Assembly: GCA_018433265.1 (NCBI GenBank)
Contig: JAHDRO010000132.1
Coordinates: 1 to 5,958, forward strand
From: Bacteroidales bacterium
Lineage (GTDB): Bacteria > Bacteroidota > Bacteroidia > Bacteroidales > UBA932
Direction of reading: 5' to 3'
DNA: 5,958 bases
Shown here: positions 1 through 5,958 of the stretch, piece after piece
Numbering within the stretch: the first letter of the stretch is position 1
Layout: each line of letters begins with the position of its first letter
Program-made: the position numbers and the translations under genes
The notes under the pieces: generated by a model
Seen by the model: the letters and a program-made list of their open reading frames with translations, nothing else
The model's database searches: none
Told to the model about the DNA's origin: nothing

Positions 1-4
1 AATT

Positions 5-820
5 ATGGCAACAGCTAAATCAAAATCCAATATTGAAACCCCTCTGGATGGGGGAACATTCATCTCTTTGCAGAAAACCGCCAATGAAGGTGACCTGAGT
101 ATGGAGACAAAGTTGCGTCTTCTATACAATTTGCAGCAGACAGACAGTAAGATAGATAAGATTCATCTTCTTAGAGGAGAATTGCCACTGGAGGTTCAGG
201 ATCTTGAGGATGATATTCAGGGATTGAAGACAAGGCTGGAAAATTTGCAGACAGAGTACAAGGAGTTTGAGAAATTAATTGCTCAGAAGAAAATGGATCT
301 TGAGAATTCAAAGAATCTCATAGAAAAATATACCAGTCAGCAGAATAATGTTAAGAATAACCGTGAGTATGATTCTCTGTCGAAAGAGATAGAATATCAG
401 GGGCTTGAAGTGCAGCATGCAGAGAAGATTATTAAAGAGAAGACTTTGTTGCTAGCCGAAAAGAAAGAGGCTATTGCCGCTGCTCAGGAAGCTATCAAGG
501 AGAGGACCATAGATCTTGAGAATAAGAAAAAGGAACTTGAATCCATTATTACCGAGACTGCCAAAGAAGAAAAGGAGTTGATAAAGAAATCTGAAGAAAT
601 TGCTTCCCAGATAGATGCAAGGATGCTTGCTGCTTATCAAAAGGTTCGATGTAATGCGAGAAATGGCCTTGCGGTTGTTACAGTCAGGAGAGATGCTTGT
701 GCTGGATGTTTTAACAAGATACCCCCTCAAAGGCAGATGGATATCGCTTCAAGCAAAAAAATAATTGTTTGTGAATACTGTGGCAGAATCCTTGTTAGTG
801 CTGACTTTGAAAAAGAGTAA
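5..820 (+). CDS. Coiled-coil protein with C-terminal C4-type zinc ribbon
   Basis: A 271-residue soluble protein with no signal peptide or membrane segment. Residues about 33-205 are Lys/Glu/Gln-rich with heptad-like spacing, as expected of a long coiled-coil hairpin, and contain the family-typical stretches RGELPLEVQDLEDD (57-70) and NNREYDSLSKEIE (118-130). The C-terminus carries a zinc ribbon with CAGC (Cys232, Cys235) and CEYC (Cys256, Cys259). This is the architecture of the zf-RING_7 / HP0958-like family. HP0958 of Helicobacter is linked to flagellar gene expression, but in Bacteroidota the role is unknown, so no function is assigned beyond a probable zinc-binding scaffold or nucleic-acid/protein adaptor. 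The start is uncertain. The ATG at 5 gives a polar 32-residue tail before the conserved part; an in-frame ATG at 101 follows a GAAGGTGA sequence at a plausible spacing; and the frame is also open to the left edge. The stop codon directly abuts the next gene, which suggests cotranscription. Confidence 0.88.
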   Translation: MATAKSKSNIETPLDGGTFISLQKTANEGDLSMETKLRLLYNLQQTDSKIDKIHLLRGELPLEVQDLEDDIQGLKTRLENLQTEYKEFEKLIAQKKMDLENSKNLIEKYTSQQNNVKNNREYDSLSKEIEYQGLEVQHAEKIIKEKTLLLAEKKEAIAAAQEAIKERTIDLENKKKELESIITETAKEEKELIKKSEEIASQIDARMLAAYQKVRCNARNGLAVVTVRRDACAGCFNKIPPQRQMDIASSKKIIVCEYCGRILVSADFEKE

Positions 821-2038
821 ATGTCTTCAGTACCCTATATTCTCAGGGAGCTTTTTTTCAGGCATATAGCGCAGACTTCCCCTTACCCTTTTGGTCTTGA
901 AATCGAAAAAGCCGAAGGAGTTTTTCTTTATGGACCTGATGGGAAAAAAATAATTGATCTTATCTCCGGTGTATCAGTCTCGAATGTGGGACATGCCAAC
1001 AAGGAGGTTATTGATGCAGTTAAGGCTCAGATTGAACTTTACATGCATTTGATGGTATATGGTGAATTGATACAGGCTCCACAAGTTGAGCATGCGACTT
1101 TGCTCACATCTTGTTTGCCTGAAAATCTGAATAGCGTCTATTATGTCAATTCAGGAAGTGAAGCGAACGAAGCGGCTGTCAAATTGGCCAAAAGAGTTAC
1201 TGGAAGGCGTGAGATTGTAAGCTGTTACAATTGTTACCACGGTAGCACACAGGGTGTTATGAGCCTTATGAGTGATGAAGAACTTAAGAGAGCTTTTAGA
1301 CCACTTTTACCCGGGATTAGTCATATTAATTTCAATAATTTTGATGATTTAAGAAAGATAACGGAAAAATCTGCAGCTGTAATTATTGAACCTGTTCAAG
1401 GCGAAGCCGGTGTAATCTTACCTGTTGAGGGTTATCTTGAAGCTCTGCGACAACGCTGTAATGAGGTGGGAGCTTTACTGATCTTTGATGAGGTGCAGAC
1501 AGGTTTTGGCCGTTGTGGAAAGCTTTTTGCATTTCAAAAGTACGGGGTTATTCCTGATATCATTACTTTGGCTAAAGCTTTAGGTGGGGGTATGCCATTA
1601 GGGGCATTTATTGCTTCCGGAGAATTAATGGAAAGTTGGCAATTTTCACCAGCATTAGGTCATATTACAACTTTCGGAGGTCATCCTGTCTCCTGTGCTG
1701 CAGCACTTGCATCTCTTAAGGTATTGCTCAAAGAACCATGGGTTGACGAGGTGGAAGGTAAGTCACAGCGTTTTGTGAAATATCTCAGGGATCATCCTTT
1801 AATCAAAGAGATTAGGGCAGCAGGATTGTTAATTGCAGTTGAGCTTGGAGAATCAGGATTGGGAGAACTTGCTGTAAGATTGTTATTGAAAGAAGGTGTA
1901 ATGAGTGACTGGTTCCTTTCGACAGACTCAGCATTCAGAATAGCTCCTCCACTGTGTATCAATGATGCAGAAATTGATTACGCTGTGGAGAAGATTCTTA
2001 AAGTATTGGACAAGATCTTTTCTGAAAAAGGGAGGTAG
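821..2038 (+). CDS. Class III (ornithine-type) PLP-dependent aminotransferase, substrate unknown
   Basis: A cytoplasmic enzyme of 405 residues, the normal length for fold-type I class III aminotransferases, which move an amino group from a donor (often an omega-amine) to a 2-oxo acid. Visible landmarks are SGSEANE (111-117, phosphate-binding loop), YHG at 139-141 next to the cofactor, EPVQGEAG (190-197), IFDEVQTGFGR (221-231) with Asp223 expected to bind the pyridine nitrogen, Lys252 in LAKALGGGMPLG as the Schiff-base lysine, TTFGGHP (283-289), and Arg373 in RIAPPL as the probable substrate-carboxylate arginine. All key residues are present, so the enzyme should be active. It resembles acetylornithine/ornithine/4-aminobutyrate aminotransferases, usually annotated as 'aspartate aminotransferase family'. 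The neighbours are not amino-acid biosynthesis genes, so context does not reveal the substrate. The ATG directly follows the preceding TAA, and a GAAAAAGAG purine run is the only possible ribosome-binding signal. Confidence 0.93.
   Translation: MSSVPYILRELFFRHIAQTSPYPFGLEIEKAEGVFLYGPDGKKIIDLISGVSVSNVGHANKEVIDAVKAQIELYMHLMVYGELIQAPQVEHATLLTSCLPENLNSVYYVNSGSEANEAAVKLAKRVTGRREIVSCYNCYHGSTQGVMSLMSDEELKRAFRPLLPGISHINFNNFDDLRKITEKSAAVIIEPVQGEAGVILPVEGYLEALRQRCNEVGALLIFDEVQTGFGRCGKLFAFQKYGVIPDIITLAKALGGGMPLGAFIASGELMESWQFSPALGHITTFGGHPVSCAAALASLKVLLKEPWVDEVEGKSQRFVKYLRDHPLIKEIRAAGLLIAVELGESGLGELAVRLLLKEGVMSDWFLSTDSAFRIAPPLCINDAEIDYAVEKILKVLDKIFSEKGR
2030..2036 (+). promoter_or_regulatory. Strong Shine-Dalgarno sequence for dnaB
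   Basis: GGGAGGT ends five bases before the dnaB ATG at 2042 and lies across the last codons and stop of the aminotransferase gene (TAG at 2036-2038). It supports the 2042 start over the in-frame ATG at 2105. The other starts in the window have no comparable motif, which is normal for Bacteroidota, where strong anti-SD pairing is uncommon. Confidence 0.65.
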
Positions 2039-2041
2039 TTA

Positions 2042-3475
2042 ATGGCTAAAACTTATAAAAAAAAGGAAAATCCTGACAAGGAGGTAGATCTTATCAGCAT
2101 TGAAATGGGGAAGAAACCACCTCAGGCTGTAGATATTGAAGAAGCCGTTCTTGGGGCTCTTATGCTTGAACCGGAGGCTGTTGCGGACGTCGTAGATACT
2201 CTTGTGCCTGAGTGTTTTTATAAGGAGAGTAACAGAAAGATATTTTCTGCAATAATCTCTCTTGCTACAAGACATGCTCCCGTAGATATTTTTACTGTTT
2301 CAGAAGAACTTAATAAAACTGGTGATCTTGATATAGTTGGCGGAACTGTTTACCTTACTCAGCTCAGCATGAAAATAGGAGCTGCAGCTCATATCGACTA
2401 TCATTCTAAAATCTTGCTCCAGAAGTATATTCAGAGGGAGTTAATCTCAATTTCCTATCAGATACAGAGAGATTCTTTTGATGATACTATTCCTGTTGAC
2501 GATCTGCTTGACTCAACTCAGCAGAAGATTTTTACTCTCTCCGACAGAAACATGAAAAAAGATACTCAGTCGATACAATATGTTATTTCGGAAGCGATTG
2601 AAGAGTTGCAGAACAATCAGATAAAAGCAAATGGTTTAAGTGGAATACCGTCTGGTTATACATCTATCGACAGAGTTACTCTTGGCTGGCAACCTTCTGA
2701 CTTGATAATTATTGCAGCACGTCCATCAATGGGAAAAACAGCTTTTGTGCTTACTATGGCAAGGAATATGGCTGTTGATCACAATGTGCCGGTAGCATTT
2801 TTCTCTCTTGAGATGTCTTCTCTCTTACTTGCCAAAAGATTAATGATTAGTGAAACAGGACTGGAGCCCGATAAAATCAAGGGAGGAAAGAGACTTGAAG
2901 ATTATGAATGGGAACAGCTTAATGCAAAACTTAATAAACTGGTAAAAGCACCTCTTTATATCGATGACACGCCTTCTCTCTCAATTTATGAATTTCGTTC
3001 CAAGGCAAGGAGGCTGGTTTCAAATGCCGGTGTTAAGATGATTGTTATCGACTACCTTCAGTTGATGACAGGACCTCCTGAATTTAAAGGCATGCGAGAG
3101 CAGGAAGTATCGGCAATATCTCGCTCACTCAAGGCTATAGCTAAGGAGTTGAATATTCCGATTATAGCACTTTCGCAGTTGAGTCGTGCAGTAGAGACCA
3201 GAGGTGGTACAAAAAGGCCACAACTGAGCGATCTTCGCGAATCAGGTGCTATTGAGCAGGATGCGGATATTGTTATGTTTATTCATCGTCCTGATTATTA
3301 TTCTTCAGCAGAAGAGAATCCAGAGCTAATTGGACTTACTGATATTATTATTGCTAAACATAGAAATGGAGAAGTAAGAGATGTTCAAATGAGGTTTAGG
3401 CATTCAGAGGTAAAATTTGTTGATACCAATGATGTGAAGCTCGATACTGAGATATTTTCCAATGAGCGAATTTAA
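2042..3475 (+). CDS. dnaB: Replicative DNA helicase DnaB
   Basis: The hexameric 5'-to-3' helicase that unwinds DNA at the replication fork and recruits primase. It has 477 residues, the usual full length. A lysine-rich tail (1-25) precedes the N-terminal helical domain (about 27-130, starting PQAVDIEEAVLGALM), then a linker and the RecA-like ATPase domain (about 195-465). Motifs: Walker A ARPSMGKT (226-233, Lys232); the catalytic glutamate Glu257 in FFSLEMS; Walker B IVIDYLQ (334-340, Asp337); SQLSRAVE (378-385); LSDLRESGAIEQDAD (395-409); and KHRNGE (439-444), whose Arg441 is the expected arginine finger acting on the neighbouring subunit. No intein interrupts the Walker A or other motifs. 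It starts three bases after the aminotransferase stop with a strong Shine-Dalgarno sequence, so it is probably the last gene of that unit and independently well translated. Confidence 0.98.
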   Translation: MAKTYKKKENPDKEVDLISIEMGKKPPQAVDIEEAVLGALMLEPEAVADVVDTLVPECFYKESNRKIFSAIISLATRHAPVDIFTVSEELNKTGDLDIVGGTVYLTQLSMKIGAAAHIDYHSKILLQKYIQRELISISYQIQRDSFDDTIPVDDLLDSTQQKIFTLSDRNMKKDTQSIQYVISEAIEELQNNQIKANGLSGIPSGYTSIDRVTLGWQPSDLIIIAARPSMGKTAFVLTMARNMAVDHNVPVAFFSLEMSSLLLAKRLMISETGLEPDKIKGGKRLEDYEWEQLNAKLNKLVKAPLYIDDTPSLSIYEFRSKARRLVSNAGVKMIVIDYLQLMTGPPEFKGMREQEVSAISRSLKAIAKELNIPIIALSQLSRAVETRGGTKRPQLSDLRESGAIEQDADIVMFIHRPDYYSSAEENPELIGLTDIIIAKHRNGEVRDVQMRFRHSEVKFVDTNDVKLDTEIFSNERI

Positions 3476-3480
3476 ACATT

Positions 3481-3505
3481 TTCTTCCAAGATGAATAAGG
3501 AAGAA
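3481..3505 (+). repeat. Short inverted repeat downstream of dnaB, possible weak terminator
   Basis: TTCTTCC (3481-3487) and GGAAGAA (3499-3505) are perfect 7-base inverted arms around an 11-base loop, starting six bases after the dnaB stop and followed by an AT-rich stretch starting TTTATAT. The stem has only three G:C pairs and lacks a real T-run, so an intrinsic terminator is only a possibility and chance is a fair alternative. The rest of the 67-base gap (3476-3542) shows no clear Bacteroidota-type promoter (TAnnTTTG with an upstream TTTG). Confidence 0.25.
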
Positions 3506-3542
3506 TTTATATCTAATTCCGATTTTGATATTAATTTTTAAA

Positions 3543-4346
3543 ATGAAGAGATCTTTTCTACTTTTAGCTATTGTTGTTTTAAATTTAGATTTTGTATTTG
3601 CTCAGAGAGAAAATCAACTTGCCTTTGCTCCCGGTGAGATGCTTCATTATTTGGTCAAATACCAGTGGGGACCATTTAACACTGAAGTCGGAGACGTGGT
3701 TTTTACGATTGAGCAGAAAAGCGATACAATAAAACCATATTATATTGCCAAAGCAAATGGTAAAAGTTTTAAATTTTATGATGTTTTTTTTAAGGTAAGG
3801 GATTACTATGAATCAAGATTTTATCCTGAAGATATTACTCCTTTTTATTTTTACAGGGATGTACTTGAAGGAAAATATCGCATGAAAAATTACATATATT
3901 TTCTTAAAGATAATAATATAAGGGCTTTGTATAAAAAGAGAGATAATCCTGTAAGAGATACACTACATAAAGTTTCGACTAAAACATATGATCTTCTTTC
4001 ACTTGTTTATTCTATAAGAAATGAAAACATCTCATCCAAACCTGTTGGTGTTGCCTTTACAGTAAGTTTCGCAATTGACGGCAAAATTAATTATGTTAAA
4101 TATTCATATGCAGGATCTGAAGTAAAAAAAGTTTTCGGCTTGGGTACTTTTAATACGCTTAAGATTGAGGCTAAACCTGTGGCCGGACACGCATTTAAGG
4201 GGAATGAAGTTATTTCCATCTGGGTTTCAGCTGATGAAAACAGAGTGCCCCTTATTATAGAAACCTCTATACAGGTTGGATATATTTCAGCAAGACTTGC
4301 TGAGTATGCAAACTTGAAATATCCATTAAAAAGCAGAGTAAAATGA
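3543..4346 (+). CDS. Secreted DUF3108 domain-containing protein
   Basis: A 267-residue protein of unknown function. Residues 1-20 form a signal peptide: MKRS, then the hydrophobic stretch LLLAIVVLNL, then VFA before Gln21. There is no lipobox cysteine (the protein contains no Cys), so the mature form should be periplasmic or associated with the envelope surface. The mature part begins with FAPGEMLHYLVKY (28-40) and ends with WVSADENRVPLIIE (227-240) and a beta-rich tail, matching the general DUF3108 pattern of an opening F-x-P-G-E-x-L-x-Y and a closing W-x-S-x-D-x-x-R-x-P-L. I chose ATG 3543 over an in-frame TTG at 3525 because it gives a clean signal peptide. The stop overlaps the rseC start in an ATGA, implying translational coupling to the Rnf operon head. 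A role in envelope maintenance or in assembling exported parts is possible but not shown. Confidence 0.82.
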   Translation: MKRSFLLLAIVVLNLDFVFAQRENQLAFAPGEMLHYLVKYQWGPFNTEVGDVVFTIEQKSDTIKPYYIAKANGKSFKFYDVFFKVRDYYESRFYPEDITPFYFYRDVLEGKYRMKNYIYFLKDNNIRALYKKRDNPVRDTLHKVSTKTYDLLSLVYSIRNENISSKPVGVAFTVSFAIDGKINYVKYSYAGSEVKKVFGLGTFNTLKIEAKPVAGHAFKGNEVISIWVSADENRVPLIIETSIQVGYISARLAEYANLKYPLKSRVK

Positions 4347-4771
4347 GTAAATCTGACAGAATTGAGCACGAAGGTGTGGTTATTGATATTAACCATAATT
4401 TTGTTTCTGTTGAAATAACTCGCCAATCAGCTTGTTCTTCCTGTGGCGCAAAAGGGATGTGTTCAGCCGCCAATTCTCAAAATAGTGTGATTCAGGTTCC
4501 AGCCAATGGGTTCGAACGTTATAAAAATGGAGAAAAGGTTAAGGTTGTGATGAAACAAAGTTTGGGTTTGAAGGCACTTTGGATATCTTATATTATTCCT
4601 TTGATTATTCTTTTGATTTTATTGTTATTTTTGTCAACTTTTAAAATTTCAGAAATACTTATAGGTTTGTCTATTATTTGTGCTTTAGCCTTATATTTTT
4701 TGACAATTTACCTTTTAAGGGATAATTTTAAAAAGGAATTTGTATTTACGATTGAGAAACTGGATGAATAA
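4343..4771 (+). CDS. rseC: RseC/MucC-family membrane protein (SoxR-reducing system protein RseC)
   Basis: A 142-residue inner-membrane protein. The N-terminal cytoplasmic part has a beta-rich segment (EGVVIDI, FVSVEI) followed by the cysteine motif CSSCGAKGMC (Cys31, Cys34, Cys40), closely resembling the CSSC-x6-C motif of Escherichia coli RseC. Two hydrophobic segments follow, at about 78-99 and 104-125, then a charged tail. In E. coli RseC works with the Rsx (Rnf) complex in keeping SoxR reduced and was also named for an effect on sigma-E. In Bacteroidota it regularly heads rnf operons, where SoxR reduction is unlikely to be the main role; assembly or redox service to Rnf is an inference. 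It overlaps the upstream gene by four bases and rnfB by one base (TAATG), so all three are probably translated from one message. Confidence 0.9.
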   Translation: MSKSDRIEHEGVVIDINHNFVSVEITRQSACSSCGAKGMCSAANSQNSVIQVPANGFERYKNGEKVKVVMKQSLGLKALWISYIIPLIILLILLLFLSTFKISEILIGLSIICALALYFLTIYLLRDNFKKEFVFTIEKLDE

Positions 4772-5631
4772 TGAATACAGTATTATTTACGATTTTGTCG
4801 TTAACAATTCTTGGGCTTCTGTTGGCTCTGATTCTCTATTTTGTTGCTCAGAAGTTTAAGGTAGAGGAGGATCCGAGAATTGACGAAGTGCAGGCAATTT
4901 TACCTGGTGCGAATTGTGGCGGTTGTGGTTATGCCGGATGCAGGGCTTTCGCTGAATCATGTGTCAGAGCTTCTAATCTTGACAATCATTTTTGTCCCGT
5001 GGGCGGAAATGATGTGATGAAACAAATTGCAGGCTATCTGGGTATGGAAGTGGCAGAAAAAAATCCTCAGATAGCAGTTGTAAGATGTAACGGAAGTTAT
5101 GACAACAGACCAAAAATCAATTTTTATGATGGATATCCTTCATGTGCAGTAATGTCTTCTTTGTATGCAGGGGATACTGCATGCAGATACGGATGTCTTG
5201 GACTTGGAGATTGTGAGCAGGCATGTCAGTTTGATGCTATAAAAGTTAATGTTGAAACCGGATTACCAGAAGTTGACGAATCAAAATGTACAGGTTGTGG
5301 TGCATGTGTCAAGGCTTGTCCAAAAATGATTATCGAGTTGAGATCCAGAGGAATAAAAAACAGAAGAATATTTGTGTCGTGTGTTAATAAGGATAAGGGG
5401 GGAATAGCTAAAAAAGCATGCACAGTAGCATGTATAGGATGCACGAAATGTCAGAAGGTATGTGCATTTGACGCAATAACAATTTCATCTAATCTTGCAT
5501 ATATTGATTATAACAAATGTAAGCTTTGTCGCAAGTGCGTACAGGAGTGTCCTACCAACTCAATTCTCGAAGTTAATTTTCCTGTGAGAGTTACTAAGAA
5601 AGAAGAAGAGTCACAGTTAGTCGAACAGTAA
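4771..5631 (+). CDS. rnfB: Rnf electron transport complex subunit B (polyferredoxin)
   Basis: The iron-sulfur subunit that passes electrons between ferredoxin and the rest of the membrane Rnf complex. An N-terminal membrane anchor spans residues about 4-26. It is followed by the RnfB-specific Fe-S domain with CGGCGYAGC and a later Cys (Cys49, 52, 57, 75), then two ferredoxin-like modules. Module 1 has Cys138, 142, 148, 152 and CTGCGACVKACP (173, 176, 179, 183). Module 2 has Cys221, 224, 227, 231 and CKLCRKCVQECP (250, 253, 256, 260). Additional cysteines at 106, 125, 204 and 217 bring the total to 25, with Cys64. At 286 residues it is much longer than the roughly 190-residue proteobacterial RnfB and matches the extended form of Bacteroidota and other anaerobes. 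The start codon shares its A with the rseC stop. rnfC follows after 13 bases. Confidence 0.95.
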   Translation: MNTVLFTILSLTILGLLLALILYFVAQKFKVEEDPRIDEVQAILPGANCGGCGYAGCRAFAESCVRASNLDNHFCPVGGNDVMKQIAGYLGMEVAEKNPQIAVVRCNGSYDNRPKINFYDGYPSCAVMSSLYAGDTACRYGCLGLGDCEQACQFDAIKVNVETGLPEVDESKCTGCGACVKACPKMIIELRSRGIKNRRIFVSCVNKDKGGIAKKACTVACIGCTKCQKVCAFDAITISSNLAYIDYNKCKLCRKCVQECPTNSILEVNFPVRVTKKEEESQLVEQ

Positions 5632-5644
5632 GTTACAAGTATAT

Positions 5645-5958
5645 ATGAGTAAAACATTTTCTATTGGAGGGATTCATCCTGATGATAATAAAATATCTAA
5701 GGATGCTGCAATTGAGGATTTTGCACCAGTTAAAACAACTTTTATTTCCATGTCCCAACACCTTGGGGCTCCAGCTGAGCCTGTTGTGGTTAAAGGTGAT
5801 AAGGTTAAGGTAGGGCAGTTAATTGCAAAATCGAGTGGATTTATATCCGCCAATATACACTCTTCTGCATCAGGTACAGTAAGATCTATTGAGATGTTGC
5901 CAGATTTGGCCGGCAATCTTGTTCAACACGTAGTGATTGATGTGGAAGGTGATGAGTG
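5645..5958 (+). CDS. rnfC: Rnf electron transport complex subunit C, N-terminal part (cut by window edge)
   Basis: An open frame from ATG 5645 to the right edge: 104 codons plus two bases, no stop. It begins MSKTFSIGGIHPDDNK, and the IGGIHP opening is typical of RnfC. Residues about 38-85 contain SQHLGAPAEPVV, KGDKVKVGQLI and ANIHSSASGTV, the biotinyl-lipoyl-like barrel-sandwich domain found at the N-terminus of RnfC. The FMN/NAD(H)-binding domain and the two [4Fe-4S] ferredoxin motifs expected in the full protein (about 440 residues) lie beyond the window. RnfC is the peripheral, NAD(H)-reacting subunit on the cytoplasmic face and exchanges electrons with RnfB, whose gene ends 13 bases upstream. 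No clear Shine-Dalgarno sequence precedes it; the leader is AT-rich. Confidence 0.94.
   Translation, partial: MSKTFSIGGIHPDDNKISKDAAIEDFAPVKTTFISMSQHLGAPAEPVVVKGDKVKVGQLIAKSSGFISANIHSSASGTVRSIEMLPDLAGNLVQHVVIDVEGDE

Noticed and set aside
452..730. 92-codon minus-strand frame opposite the zinc-ribbon gene
   Set aside because: Its Phe/Leu-rich composition simply mirrors the Lys/Glu-rich coiled coil on the + strand; no independent evidence of coding.
2714..3390. Possible intein insertion in dnaB, a frequent intein host
   Set aside because: The Walker A, Walker B and later motifs are contiguous at normal spacing and total length is standard, so no intein is present.
3525..3542. TTG at 3525 as start of the DUF3108 protein
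   Set aside because: It would add MILIFK before the normal Lys/Arg-then-hydrophobic signal peptide; ATG 3543 gives a standard signal peptide without it.
4396..4403. TAATTTTG matching the Bacteroidota -7 promoter consensus inside rseC
   Set aside because: No TTTG-like -33 element lies at the required spacing, and such matches are common by chance in AT-rich DNA.
4091..4426. 111-codon open frame on the minus strand across the DUF3108/rseC junction
   Set aside because: It lies antisense to two well-supported coupled genes, shows no recognisable domain and has no upstream signal; it is a shadow frame.
5674..5916. 80-codon minus-strand frame near the right edge
   Set aside because: The + strand here encodes an unmistakable RnfC N-terminus, so the minus frame is a shadow.

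Overview
The window is a gene-dense, moderately AT-rich stretch with every gene on the + strand. Its gene content, protein styles and mostly Shine-Dalgarno-poor translation starts fit the phylum Bacteroidota, probably a Bacteroidales-like organism with anaerobic metabolism. This placement is inferred from recognised protein families and from the rseC-rnfB-rnfC order; no database search was run.

Layout: (1) a coiled-coil protein with a C-terminal C4 zinc ribbon (5-820); (2) a class III PLP-dependent aminotransferase directly abutting it (821-2038); (3) the replicative helicase DnaB, three bases further on and preceded by the only strong Shine-Dalgarno sequence in the window (2042-3475); (4) a 67-base gap, the largest non-coding stretch here, holding a weak inverted repeat and a 16-codon open frame; (5) a secreted DUF3108-type protein (3543-4346); (6) RseC, overlapping it by four bases (4343-4771); (7) RnfB, overlapping rseC by one base (4771-5631); and (8) the N-terminal 104 codons of RnfC, running off the right edge (5645-5958).

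Functionally there are two blocks. The left block is housekeeping: zinc-ribbon protein, aminotransferase and dnaB, packed like one transcription unit. The right block is the head of an Rnf operon. Rnf is a membrane complex that couples electron transfer between ferredoxin and NAD to Na+ or H+ translocation. RnfB is the multi-cluster iron-sulfur subunit, RnfC the NAD(H)-side subunit, and RseC a small membrane protein that commonly accompanies Rnf. The DUF3108 gene is translationally coupled to rseC and so probably belongs to the same transcript. The remaining rnfD, G, E and A genes are expected downstream but are not in the window.

No tRNA, rRNA, CRISPR array, insertion sequence or phage signature was seen. 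I see no convincing undescribed system. The points most worth a second look are the duplicated cysteine module and cysteine count of RnfB, the coupling of the DUF3108 gene to the Rnf operon, and the short dnaB-DUF3108 gap.
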